Shown piece after piece: positions 25,289-36,605 of a DNA stretch of 64,000 nt. The notes under the pieces are model-generated. The model made no database searches. It saw only the letters and a program-made list of their open reading frames with translations, and was not told the origin of the DNA. The stretch lies in NCBI GenBank assembly GCA_015178975.1, contig WHVD01000208.1, forward strand, positions 1 to 64,000. Direction: 5' to 3'. The DNA comes from Hysterangium stoloniferum (lineage: Eukaryota; Basidiomycota; Agaricomycetes; Hysterangiales; Hysterangiaceae). How positions within the stretch are numbered: position 1 is the stretch's first letter; the number at the start of each line of letters is the position of its first letter. The translations under genes and the position numbers were made by a program.

Positions 25289-26104
25289 TGTTACGACCGG
25301 ACAATCCCGCCGGACTCCGGGCACTAACCCGTACGCCCCCACGCACTACAAGCACCAATCGTCTGTTTATAGGATTTCCCGCCCGGACTCCGTTACGTCA
25401 AGACTCATTACGTTCGACCTCATTACGACACATATCAGTCACCGGACTTCCCCCGGACTCCGTCTCGTCTATGTCCATCTTCGTCCCACGCATCAGTCAC
25501 TGGTCCCCACTTAGAATCCCGTCACCGCTCTAATCGAGCCCCGTTCCCATTTTAGTCAAATGACCTGTCACTATTTAGGACTCCGCTCCCGCTCCGTTTC
25601 CCATTACGGGTTATGCTTTGTCACGATTCGGACTCCGCTCTGTTCTGTTCCGTTCCTAACACCAATTTGGTGTTTACTATTCCCGTTTCATGTTTTGTTA
25701 GTTTCGTTTCATTATTACTGGATTTGGTATGTCATGCATTCCACGGTCTATATAAACTGGCAGATGTTGTACATACAATCCAGTCAGAAAATTAGCTTAG
25801 ATTCCCCCCAGTAATCTAATAACATTTTCCACTCTAAAAACCTTACTTGATTCACATCACTTGCAGTCGGAGCCCACGGGCTCCGGTGCATCTACCTCTC
25901 TCAACCAACTCGACTTACAACCCACGACCCCCGACTTACGACCTACGACCCACGAACCCCACCCGGACTCCCCGGGATCCCCGTCTGTCCGTTTGAAATT
26001 GGACAACACGATCTAGCGAGGGCGCAGCCTATAAGCTGAAGCCAAGTCCTACTGGATATCCCGTGGGCTTCTCCGGAAACCCGGCCTGTGTGTGTATCCT
26101 AACA
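25289..26104 (+). mobile_element. Solo LTR of gypsy-1 with target duplication GGTTG
   Basis: TGTTACGACCGG...TATCCTAACA, 816 bp. It is highly similar to the gypsy-1 3' LTR at 3425-4243. GGTTG flanks both ends (25284-25288, 26105-26109). CpG sites are largely kept, so the insertion is recent compared with its surroundings. Confidence 0.95.
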
Positions 26105-26156
26105 GGTTGATTGTGGGAATCCCATGGAGGTCGAGGGATTGGGTAGTGATGGGTGG

Positions 26157-27300
26157 TGTTACAACCCATGTGTTTGGCACACTGTCAGACCTGATCAGAC
26201 TTCACACAAAACTCCAACCACTTGCAAACTGATGGTACCCCAACTAACCCCATTTAGCACTTTCATTGTTCCTGATTGGTATTTCCATCTGCCCTTTCTA
26301 TACAACCAGTCTATGCCTTTTTCTGCCCCCATAGTAGTCTACATCCAGATTTGTAATATTCCATCTATTGGTTTCTGTCTTTGCATCACTCTATATGTAG
26401 TTCCATCTTCTCCATTAGTACTTTCCTTTGTTCTGTTTTCATTAGGATAAGTGTGAAGAGTGGCGGAAGTTCTGACCGTTCTATATATGAAGAAATGAGT
26501 AGAAAGGAGAATATTGACCTATTCGGTGCAATATAAGAGGAAGTGTGAGAGAGAGAGCACTAGATGATGAAGGAGTCAACGAGTGCGATGGATCGAGTGG
26601 TGGCCTCGACTGTTACAGTTCGAGGCCAGAAGTGTTCAGTAGTTCAGATAATGCTACCTAAGTGGTAGCTGACACGTTACCCTGATCACCGCTCGTAGTA
26701 GACCTAGTTTGTGTCTTACGAGTGGTGGTGCTTGGGTAGAAGTGTGTCTGAGTTTCATTAGGTGCCGAGTGCACCCACAAGTATACACAATGCTTTGAAC
26801 TAATGAAATATGCAATATTCGAAGAATATAAAAGATAAAAAAATATGAATAAAATGTGTAAAATATAAATGAAATAAAAGGAGTGTTTTACCACAATGAA
26901 ACTGTGGTAAAAGCATACTCCTCACAATAAGTGCCAGTTTTCTGTATATATGGTGCTCATGTATCATAGTATCAGGATAATCAGAATATTGACTAAGAAC
27001 ACTCCTAAACAACTCTCATAGTCTCACTCTAAATATCCCACTCTCTGCCTCTGCTTGCGTTCACTCACCCTCGGTCTCTAATTCTCAGTCCTCAACCCTA
27101 TGACCAACCCTTGACTTACTCTTCGGTTTCCGATCGGTGACTTACCAAGAGGAATATATGACAGGACTAGTTTTCTGCCCACCTGAAATTTAAGGACACC
27201 CGATGGTAACTTGCAAGGGTGCAGCATATAAGCTGAAGCCATGTCCTTCCATTCAGTCCCCATCACTCTACCAACATCAGTCAGTTTTCTGTTCTTAACA
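26157..27300 (+). mobile_element. 5' LTR of gypsy-2, interrupted by an LTR-C
   Basis: It begins TGTTACAACCCATG and ends TTCTTAACA; gag starts 36 bp later. Without the nested LTR-C and its target copy it is about 664 bp. The same LTR, inverted, is at 51258-52695. The shared LTR core (GTGCAGCATATAAGCTGAAG) lies at 27217-27248. Confidence 0.86.
26452..26926 (-). mobile_element. Solo LTR-C with target duplication ATAAG
   Basis: TGTGAAGAGTGG...ACTCCTCACA, 475 bp, inverted relative to the family's sense. ATAAG flanks both sides (26447-26451 and 26927-26931). It is nested in the gypsy-2 5' LTR. Confidence 0.94.
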
Positions 27301-27336
27301 GTATATTCTGATTTCACACTTGCATTTCTGTCAATC

Positions 27337-30300
27337 ATGGCTCCAAGGAAGAAAGATGTTAAGCCAAGCAGCAAAGCAGAATCTTCTACCCTCCAATCTC
27401 CATTCCTGTATACAGTCCGAGCCACTCCAAAAACCCCACAACCAGAACCCTCCAAAGAATCTGCTTTGTGGAAATTACTGGCATCACTGAGGAAGTAACT
27501 GAAGCCACTGAACCTGAAGCACCTGAAGAGGTTGTAACAATCAGTCAGCTCCAGGACCTGAACCCGAGGATAGTGATGGGTCTATACCTCAAGCCAGTGG
27601 TCCTACAAAGTCTGCAAAACAAAAGCTGGATTTTACTCCTGACAAAGCATGGGAATTGTTCTCAGGTACCTTGGGATCCCTTAATGACTTTTTAAAGAAC
27701 AATACCAATATGCAATGTCAATTCAACTTCTGGGATTGCCCAGCTGCCTTTGCAACAGATGACCAAAAGGTAAACTTTGCACTCTCTTACCTCAAGGATT
27801 CCACAGCAGCCTGGTTTGAACCTGCATTTTCTGGCCTCACTTCTGAAGATCCCGATTGGCTTCATAATTGGGATGCTTTCATTGAGGAACTCAAAACAAA
27901 CTTCAGCCCCTACAACCAAACTGGTGATGCTGAGGCTGCACTTTCTAATCTCAAGATGAAAGACACCCAACACATTACCGACTATATCGTCTAGTTCAAC
28001 AACCTTGCCGTAAGTTGCGACTGGGGCAATTTGGCCCTCCATTACCAGTTCTACTTCAGCCTTCCATTCCACCTCAAAGATGAAGTTTCCAAAGGAGAGA
28101 TGGGTAAGCTGAAGACTCCCACTCATGCATCTAAAAGCCCAAAATGTGGATGCCCGATATTGGGAATGACACTCGGAAATCAGTTGTGAAAACCCATTGG
28201 ATAAAAAATCATCAGACAACAAGAATGCCAACAAGCCTGGAAATCAAAATACCAGCAATACCGGCAACTCAAACTCCAGTAAGAAGTCTGACAACAAGAG
28301 TTCCAACAACAAAAGAGGCAAAGGCAAACAGTCGGGTAAGGCTCAAGACAAGGACAAACCTGACCTCACTGGCAAACTCGGCTCCAACGGCAAGCTCCTA
28401 CCACAGGAGAAGCAATGCCAAATGGACAACAACCTTTGTTTGTTGTGCGCAGATCCTGGACACTGAGTTGCCGCATGCCTGAAGGCTACAAAAGCCTGAT
28501 CAGCCAATACAGCTACAACTTCACAACTGGTGAAGCCAGCTGCCAAGTCAAAAAAAGATTAAGCAACTCTCTGGATTCCATGCAGTTGGAGAGTTGCATT
28601 GAATCTCCCTGCACATCGAAGAATTGTCATCTTAACATGTCCGCTCTTTATGATCCAAATTCCTTATTTGTAAATCTTATTTCAGAACCCCTCGGGAGCC
28701 TCAATTTTCGAGCTCTTGTAGATTCAGATTCAACTCATTGTTTCATAGATATAAGTTTTTCCCAAAAACATCAGTTAAAAACCTATGCAATAGATCCAAT
28801 TCCACTCCAACTTTTCGATAGTACCTCAAACTCTGTAATTTCACAAGCCTGTGAACTCCGACTTTGGTTCCCATGTGGAACTTTTCAGACAGTTACTTTT
28901 TTGTAACACAGTTGGACTTGAGCTGCTCTGTGGTTCTAGGACATAACTGGCTCACCCACTACAATCCATTGATTGATTGGGTATTGGGCAGTATCTATTT
29001 CTGAAACCCATCAGCACCTGATACGACTGGTCTGTCTCTGCCTGTTTTGGCAAATATGGCCTCTACGGCACCTCTGGCCCCCATGGCAAATCCAAGCTCT
29101 CTGCCTCCTGTCTCTCTAATAAACACCACAGCTTTTATGAGAGCCATCAAGTTGGAAGGTTCCCAAGCATTTACAGTCAACCTTAAAGTTGATGAAGCCA
29201 CTGGTTGTTTTGCAACCCCGGTGGCCAAACCCATTGCAGATTTGGAAGGTGTTCCAGAAAAATACCACAAATTTGCAGACATCTTCAGTAAACAAAAAGC
29301 TGATTGACTTGCCCCTCACAGGCCCTACAATTTGAAAATTGATATTTAAGAAGGTTCACATCCACCCTTAGGCCCAGTTTATCATCTCTCGCAGTCTGAA
29401 CTATCAGCTATCTGAGATTTCTTGGATGAACACTTGGCTATAGGATTTATCTGACCCTCAAAATCTCCTTATGGAGCCCCTGTTCTATTCGTTTGGAAAA
29501 AAGATGGTTCCCTATGGCTTTGCATTGACTTTCGAGGACTCAATGCGATCACTCAGAAAGATAAGCACCTGTTGCCACTAATCTCCAATTTACTTGATGC
29601 CCCTCAGAAGGCCCAAATCTATACAAAGATAGATCTTAAACACACCTATCATTTGGTTCAGATTGCTGGAGGCAATAAGTGGAAAACAGCTTTTCGCACT
29701 CGCTATGGCTCTTTCAAATGGTTAGTGATGCCTTTCAGTCTCACCAATGCTCTGTTGGTCTTTCAACATTTTATCAATGACGTCTTTTCTGACTTCCTTG
29801 ACATCTATGTCATTGTGTACTTAGCAACATCCTCATATTTTCCAAAGACCCCACACTTCACAATGAACATGTCTGTGAAGTTCTCTGAAGACTCTGAAAA
29901 CATGGTCTTTTTGTGAATGTAAAAAATGTTCTTTTGATGTCAACACGGTTGAATATTTAGGTTTCATGATGGGACCCAATGGTCTCTGCATGGATGACTC
30001 TAAAATTCAAGTCATTCAAGATTGGCCGGAACCCCGAAAGGTTAAGGACATTCAGTCCTTTTTAGGCTTCGCCAATTCTCATCATTGTTTCATTCACAAC
30101 TACTCAAAAATCACCATTCTGCTTACTCATCTTACTCATAAAAACACCCCATGGAATTTCTCTGAGGAATGCCGCATGGCATTCCAAGAATTGAAAAGTG
30201 CATTTACATCTGCCCCTATTTTGTCACACTTGGAAGCCCAATGTTCAACTCATTGTAGAAACTGACACCTTGGATTATGCATTTGCTGCAATATTGTCCA

Positions 30301-30610
30301 TTCTGGACACCGACAGTGAAGTCCACCCAGTAGCCTTCTTGTCTCACACCTTTTTGGCACCTGAACTTAACTACAATGTTCATGACAAAGAACTACTCAC
30401 GATATTTGAAGCTTTCAAGACATGGCAACACTATCTGGAAGGATCAGCATCTCTGATAGATATTATAACTGACCACAAGAATTTGGTTTACTTTTCAACC
30501 ACAAAACTACTCCCATTGGCAAGCCCAGTGGTCCGAATACCTCTCTGCCTTCCAATATGGTTATCTGCTTCCATCCCAGCCACCTTGGTGGAAAACCTGA
30601 TGCTATGACT
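27337..30610 (+). pseudogene. gypsy-2 gag-pol relic
   Basis: Gag starts MAPRKKDVKPSSK, and the capsid part (27656-27994) keeps NFALSYLKDSTAAWFEP. A TAG at 27992 stands where Gln fits (YIVQFNN). A zinc-knuckle remnant near 28430 (NNLCLLCADPGH) follows. The retropepsin at 28650-28910 reads ALVDSDSTHCF, losing the Gly of the catalytic DSG. In RT (29280-30200), TGA codons replace expected Arg before DFLDEHLA and before PSKSPYGAP, and a short deletion falls in the YLDD active-site box near 29820. RNase H at 30270-30490 keeps VHDKELLTIFEAFKTWQHY. Frameshifts are frequent. The 3' end is cut by the LTR-C at 30621. Domain order and sequence make it a close relative of gypsy-1. Confidence 0.9.
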
Positions 30611-30620
30611 AGACAATGGG

Positions 30621-31220
30621 TGTGAAGAGTGGTGGAAGTTCTAACCGTTCTATATACGAAGAATATCGACCGTTTAGGTATGACACGCAGTCTAAGTCTC
30701 ATACAGACTGAACAGGTATTGACTACTTAGTTCAATACGATTGAGTGAAGTAGCTATCTAAAGTAAAGTAGAGAGCTAAAACAAATAAAGGGAATCGACT
30801 GTTAAGTGCGATTCCGAATGACTGCTCAAGTGTAGAAAAGAGTAACGAGAGAGTTGAATAGTAGAGTAGCGTGGATGTAGTCCATGCGGATTAAGATATA
30901 GATGGAGTTTCGACTGGTACAGTTTGAAACTCTGATTGCGTGGATAGTTAAAGCCTGTCTGTAACAGTCAAGATGATACCCCAATCACAACTTACAGGAC
31001 ACTAACTGGGTGTCTGGGTAAGTCATGGTTGCGGGGTAAAAGGTTTCTGAGTTCTATTTGGTGCCGAGTGCACCCACAAGTATACACAAAGCTTCGAACT
31101 AATGAAATGGTGCAATATTCAAAGAATATAAAGGATAGAAAAATATGAATAGAATGTGTAAAATATAAATAAAATAGTGTTTTACCACAATAAAACTGTG
31201 GTAAAAGCATACTCCTCACA
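30621..31220 (-). mobile_element. LTR-C, long subtype, no target duplication
   Basis: TGTGAAGAGTGGTGGAAG...ACTCCTCACA, 600 bp. The left half resembles the 48414-49042 subtype and the right half the 26452 subtype. Flanks differ (ATGGG / CTCAC), so this is a recombinant or rearranged copy joining gypsy-2 to the minisatellite. Confidence 0.82.
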
Positions 31221-32440
31221 CTCACTGGCTGGAGGAAAGAGAGAGGAGGTCAGTCAGAGGAGGACAGAGGAAGAAGGAAATGGTACATGCACCGACTGGA
31301 GGAAAGAGAGAGGGCCGATCAGAGGAGGACAGTGGAAGGAAACAGTACACGCACTGGCTGGAGGGAAGAGAGAGGAGGCCGATCAGAGCAGGATGGAGAG
31401 AGAAGGAAAGGGTACACACACCTCCTGGAGGAAAGAGAGAGGAGGAAGAAGGAAATGGTACATGCACTGACTGGAGGAAAGAGAGAGGGCTGATCAGAGG
31501 AGGACCGAGAGAGAAGGAAAGGGTACATGCACCACCTGGAGCAAAGAGAGGGGCCAGAGGTGAGAGGAGGATGGAGAGGGAAGGAAATGGTACACACACT
31601 GACTGGAGGAATAGGAGATCAGAGGAGGATGAAGAGAGAAGGAAATGGTACACACACTCACTGGATGAAAGAGAGAGGAGGCTGATCAGAGGAGGACGGA
31701 AAAAGAAAGAAACACAGCATGCACTGGCTGGAGGAAAGAGAGGAGACCAATCAGCATAGGACAGAGGGAGAGGAAATGGTACACACACCAATGGGAGGAA
31801 AGAGAGAGGAGGCTGATCAGAGGAGGACAAAGAGAGGAGGAAAGGGTACATGCACCTCCTGGAGAAAAGAGAGAGGAGGACAATCAGAGAGAGAGAAGGA
31901 CAGGGTACACGCACCTCCTGGAGGAAACAAGCCGATTAGAGGAGGATGGAGAGAGAAGGAAACAGTACACGCACTGGCTGGAGGAAGGAGAGGAGGACAA
32001 AGAGAGAAAAAGGGGACACACATGACCTGGAGGAAAGAGAGGAGGATGCTCAGAGGAGGATGAAGAAAGAGGAAATGGCACATGCATGAAATGGTACCTG
32101 CACTCACTGGAGGAAAGAGGAGGCTGATCAGTGCAGGATGGAGGGAGAAGGAAAGAGTACACGCATCACCTGGAGGAAAGAGAGAGGAAGCTGATCAGAG
32201 CAGGATGAAGAGAGAAGGAAATGGTACATGCACTGGCTGGAGGGAAGAGAAGAGGAGGGCGAAGAGATAAGGAAACAGTACATGCACTGGCTGGAGGAAA
32301 GAGAGAGGGGATGATCAGTGCAGGATGAAGAGAGAAGGAAATGATACACACATGCAGTGGCTGGAGGAAAGAGAGAAGGAAACAATACACACATGCAGCA
32401 GTTGGAGGAAAGAGTGAGGCAGGTGGGTGAAGAGCATGCA
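31221..32440 (+). repeat. ~65-bp minisatellite, about 18 diverged copies
   Basis: The repeated pattern is CTGGAGGAAAGAGAGAGGAG, then (C)TGATCAGAGGAGGA, then AGAGAGAAGGAAATGGTACA and TGCA. Unit starts are 62-68 bp apart (31228, 31296, 31358, 31424). Strong purine/pyrimidine strand bias. Long frames on both strands (for example 230 codons at 31222-31914, reverse) arise from the repeat and show no domain. Confidence 0.93.
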
Positions 32441-33078
32441 CTGGCACCTTCCCATGAATGAAGAAAAGCCCCCACGGCATTGAAAAAGCTCCCAAACAGC
32501 TCCCACAGCATCAAAAAGGTTCTGAAAAGCTCCCGTGGCAGCCAAAATGCTCCTGTGCTGACTAATAACAGGGTTCGGGTGCTCCGTGCCCTCACACAGT
32601 GCCTAAAAGTGCCCACAGACCCACCATGCTACTTTAACTTATTGGATGACAAGCCTGGGAACCCTTGCTATGGTGTGGGGTGGTTGCTTTGCAACCTGCC
32701 CCACAACTCTTAAGTATTTCTGAGACTCATTGTCATAAAACATGGAAATTGCATCAGAATGGAAATTGTTGCTGAATGGAAAGTGTTGCTGAATGGAAAG
32801 TGTGGCTGAATGGAAAACGTTGCTGAATGGAAAGTGTCACTGAATGGAAAGTGTCACCAAACAGAAATCTCTTAGAACAGACACCCCTTTAAAGAAGAAA
32901 GTAAACAATGGGAAGTGTTATTACAAAAGGAAACAATGCACACAAAAGAAAACCACAGTTACAAAGGAAACAATGGTTACAAAGTAAACAACAGTTAGAA
33001 AGGAAACAACAGTAATACAGGAACAGTTACAAAAGGAACAATGGTCACAAACAGAATAATGGTCACAAACAGAACAAT
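32441..33078 (+). repeat. Low-complexity spacer with 17-bp tandem repeats
   Basis: At 32755-32865 there are six or so copies of TGAATGGAAAGTGTTGC. From 32900 to 33075 comes irregular reiteration of ACAATGGTTACAAA-type units. A 77-codon frame at 32480-32713 shows nothing recognisable. Confidence 0.75.
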
Positions 33079-33439
33079 TGTAAGCCTGGCCACCTTACCA
33101 CATACATCATCATTGAGTTACATAGCACCCTTGTGCCTTATGATGTGGTTATCATCACCAACCTATCTCAGCAACCACTCATTATTCTGTCACTTGATTG
33201 GTAAGTAGTGCCCCTGTGCCTGATCATTTGGTTCTTTGTTTTCCCACCACATTCACTTTGACTCTATATAAAACCCCATATCCTATAGTGATAGCATATC
33301 TTCTCTTTGACCATTAATCCTTTCCCCACTCTTCCCTAGGGAACCTTGCATTCACCTTGTATCCTACTGATATGTAAAAATAAAGAAAACTTAGTCCTGT
33401 CTGTGTTGACCGAGTGAGGCTGATACCAACAGCCTTACA
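33079..33439 (+). mobile_element. Solo LTR, separate family, target duplication ACAAT
   Basis: TGTAAGCCTGGCC...CAGCCTTACA, 361 bp. ACAAT is on both sides (33074-33078, 33440-33444). A TATA box (CTATATAAAACCCC, ~33266) and AATAAA (~33379) are in the expected order, giving the orientation. Repeats at 33060-33075 continue directly at 33445, confirming that the LTR was inserted into the repeat tract. Confidence 0.9.
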
Positions 33440-33444
33440 ACAAT

Positions 33445-33960
33445 GGTCACAAACAGAACAATGGTTACCAAAGGAAGAACAGTTCCAATGGTTGAATTCA
33501 CTGTCAACTGCAAGTAATTACTGTGGTCACCTGATTTATTTATTTTGATTTGCTTTATTTCATTTTGATTCATTGTATTTTAATTCCTGTATTTAATTCT
33601 GATTTACTGTATTTTATTTTGATTTAAAGATTTCATTTTGATTTACTATATTTTATTTGGATTTATTGAATTTTAGTTTATTTTATTTTATTTTATTTTT
33701 AATTGTTATTTTTTCTTCTCCATTTAACACATTTTATTTTTATTTATTCTATAAGGAGGGAAGAGAAAATGCTGCAAAGAAACAACCTCAGTTTAAGCTG
33801 CATTGTACACAGAATGGTGGCAAGTTTCAGGATTGCTCTCAGTGAATGGCCACCAATCCTGAGAAAAAACAATACCTTATATTGGGAGTGTTGTGTTGGT
33901 TATAGGCAGGAAGCAAAGCCATCAAGAATATATCACAAAATGGTTGTGAAGGGATGAGAT
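33445..33960. repeat. AT-rich low-complexity DNA
   Basis: Reiterated TTTTATTTTGATTTA-like units at 33530-33720, then unique AT-rich DNA. No supported gene. Confidence 0.6.
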
Positions 33961-34320
33961 TGAGTTATGGTGGACAGAAAGGCAAAGGACACACATACTA
34001 TAGAGGAGGAAGAAAAGAGAAAGACAGGGTACATGCACCACCTGGAGGAAAGAGACAGGAGGCTGATCAGAGGGGGGTGGAGAGACAAGGAAATGGTACA
34101 CACATTACCTGGAGGAAAGAAAGGAGGCCAATCAGAAGAGGACAAAGGAAGAAGGAAACAATACATGCACTGGCTGGAGGAGAGGGAGAGGAGGCCAATG
34201 AGAGGAGGACAAAGAGAGAAGGAAATGGTACACACACCATGTGGAGGAAAGAGAGGGCAAATCAGAGCAGTACAGAGAGAAGGACACACCACCAGCTGGA
34301 GGAAAGAGAGAGGAGGCCCT
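33961..34320 (+). repeat. Second block of the ~65-bp minisatellite
   Basis: Same unit and orientation as 31221-32440 (ACATGCACCACCTGGAGGAA, AGGCTGATCAGAGG), about five copies. The two blocks probably formed one array before the spacer expanded or was inserted. Confidence 0.88.
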
Positions 34321-34395
34321 ATACTGGAGTATCCACTGGGGGGATCCCTTTTGTGATAAATGATGGTCAAATCCTCCTTCATAAGCCAACACACC
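34321..34395 (-). pseudogene. gypsy-3 fragment at the retropepsin upstream region
   Basis: Its reverse frame MKEDLTIIYHKRDPPSGYSS matches MKEDSTIIYCRRDPLGGYSS at 40274, the start of the gypsy-3 pol frame. The homology stops abruptly where the minisatellite begins. Confidence 0.8.
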
Positions 34396-34810
34396 TACAT
34401 GGCCTACAAAGGGATTGTTGGTGTAAGGCTGCCATCAGTTGCAGCTTCACTAAGTCTCAGCCCAAGTGGTGATAAGACTCAAGTATATTCATCAATGAAC
34501 AGAGACGGCAGAGGAAGCGGATACTAAATATTACGTGGTGAGGCTTGTAAGCTTCACCAGGCTTACAGTTGGCGGGTAGGCAAGCCCCTGTTTTGCTACC
34601 AATGTGCCTGTTCATAGCAAAGGAGTATCTATTTTATTGGATTCATGGGAACACCAAGGACAGGATAGAAAGTAATGTAATTAAAAGGCACACCCTGCAC
34701 AATCACCTTCCGCTGGTCATCATAGCGTGCATCCTGGTGTCGTGGCGTAGTTACTTTGGTTCAGATGTTGGTCATATCGCTACCGACGGTGCTCCTTCAG
34801 GGCGTGTTTC
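34396..34810. other. Unassigned spacer
   Basis: A 99-codon forward frame (34569-34868) overlaps the 3' end of the reverse-strand HNH-like relic. I regard it as a shadow. Nothing else is seen. Confidence 0.35.
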
Positions 34811-36140
34811 TCACAAAGAAATACAAAGGATGACCGACTTTTCTGCCATTTTCTGCCTTATGAGGTAAGCATGGACATGTGAACCTAGCGGGGTCGACCA
34901 TCTTGGATTACCAGTATCTATCTCGCCATCGTAAATGCCAAGTTATTCCATGAAATTCTCGATCTCCTGATCTCGGTAATCTTCCGTGACGTCGCCACGG
35001 CAGACACTGACAGTAAGGCATTCTTGGAAATGCAGACGGAGAAACCGGTCGCTAGGTCGATAGGGCCCATCGACAAGAATCATATGGCTTTTCAACGGTA
35101 CACCACTGTTTAAGCTTTCCGACCCCTCGAATAAGATGATGCGATAATCGTCCTGTATGTCATGGATACCACAGCTAACTATTTGAAAGGGAGAATACGC
35201 ACTTCAACGTCAACGCCGAGTTTGTTTTCCCAAAAGAGGGTGACAATGTCCTTACGACCTGATACGACATTTTCGACCACCATCAAGTCGCTTAGATCGC
35301 ATGCATTGGGATCTCGATAGTACTTGTTCTCTAGCCATGGGTCATCTGACAGCTTATTAGGGATAATAAGGATCCCGGAAAATATCAACATAGATGCGAT
35401 GGTTCGAAATGTTACACACTTGCCTTATAGCCCATGAATGAGGGAAATACCCATGTTGCTACCAGCGCATCAGAGCCACAGCTTGGCACGACACCAAAAA
35501 AAATGCATTGACGATCTCTATCGAGAGCTTGTTGAATGATAGGGGCAGTCAAGGACGCCTGTTAAGCATCAGAGAGATTAAAGCACATTCCACGACACAA
35601 CGGGGTACCTTGGCGGAGAGCAACGGGCTATTTTCTTCCACTACTTTCTCCATACTCGAAAATGGGTGAACTGGATGGAAGAAAAAGTAAAGTGAGGGGT
35701 CTCCTGTGTTAAGGTCATGTAGCCTGAAGTGGTACACGAAATGGTATTCTTGCCTATAGCATATAACCCATAGTCTCCAGGAACAATCATGTCTTGAGAT
35801 TCTCGGGACAAGGCAGCGCCATTTTTGTGGACAGAATACGTCAACACATCATTAGGTCGAACCTCGACCGGGAAGAGAGTATACGTCTCGGCTTCCTCCC
35901 AAGGACGATACCGATCTTGACTGAAAACAGCATCAGTTATCCAGCGATATGCTGTCGAAACAGTAATGGGTGAGTTGTTATCAACACGCCAGCCTAAATA
36001 TGAGTTTGAGGACGATTTTGGAGATTGAACGTCAAAAAAACTTTCCTAAGGCCAGGCGGCGCGAATCAGTGCACCAAATGAAGACGTTGCGGTGTTGTCG
36101 AGTGGATTTTCTGGACAATACGTGAACAGGTTCGTACATA
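34811..36140 (-). pseudogene. HNH-nuclease-like fungal protein, damaged
   Basis: Reverse-strand exons read: ~36140-35755 (CPENPLDNTATSS, WRVDNNSPITVSTAYRWITD, WEEAETYTLFPVEVRPND); ~35755-35609 (YHFRLHDLNTGDPSLYFF); 35558-35424 (RDRQCIFFGVV...VATWVFPSFMGY); 35352-35203 (LSDDPWLENKYYRDPN, DLSDLMVVENVV, NKLGVDVE); 35152-34811 (DDYRIILFEG, PSDRFLRLHFQECL, LGIYDGEID, PRWSTPLGS). Junctions after 35609, 35203 and possibly a GC-AG intron at 35423 keep frame. Damage: a TAG near 36058, a one-base shift near 35755, and a TAA at 34943-34945 inside the conserved tail. The RDxxC..(F)..G, AT/HWV..P and NLM blocks resemble the degenerate HNH domain of a family I recall as expanded in Rhizoctonia. The assignment is tentative. 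Confidence 0.5.
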
Positions 36141-36260
36141 GCCGTGTGACTCGTGCGTGAGGAATGCAAGATAGATACAAAAGTTACAAATATAACAAAA
36201 CAGTGTCAAACAAGAGTACATCTACAACGCCACCTCGATTGATCTCTGCTTCGTCTTTCA

Positions 36261-36565
36261 TGTTGGAATATTAGTGCGACGCGTCTGTGTCACATGACGG
36301 TGTTTAGGTCCACTACGGTCCACAACTGCTGGATGGGTATGCGATGTCAAAGGTTCTATATACTATACTTCTGAGTTAGAAAAGTTTTCCCTCAGTGCTC
36401 ATTTACTATGAGACTGAGGTCAGTAGATATTCTAGATAATGATGTTCTATAACTGATACTGATTTATTATTAGTACATTTGTTATAGGTTAGCAATCATA
36501 GAATACAGTATAGTGCTCGTTTACTACAAGACTGAGTACATTTGTTATAGCTTTGTATTACAACA
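36261..36565 (+). mobile_element. 5' LTR of the copia element (305 bp)
   Basis: It runs from TGTTGGAATATTAG to TTGTATTACAACA, with TGTTG/CAACA inverted ends. GGTTATAGGGCCC follows at once and is a plausible tRNA primer site. The gag ATG comes 41 bp after the LTR. Two ~26-bp direct repeats (GTGCTC..TTTACTA..AGACTGAG at ~36396 and ~36514) lie inside. Confidence 0.75.
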
Positions 36566-36580
36566 GGTTATAGGGCCCCC
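36566..36580 (+). promoter_or_regulatory. Putative primer binding site of the copia element
   Basis: GGTTATAGGGCCCCC directly abuts the LTR end, in the position where reverse transcription is primed. The matching tRNA is not identified. Confidence 0.5.
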
Positions 36581-36605
36581 ATAGCACACTCACTGCAAAA
36601 CTACA

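Noticed and set aside
31222..31914. 230-codon reverse-strand frame and several long forward frames in the minisatellite
   Set aside because: They result from a ~65-bp repeat without stop codons in biased-composition DNA. No start context, no domain, and frames change between units.
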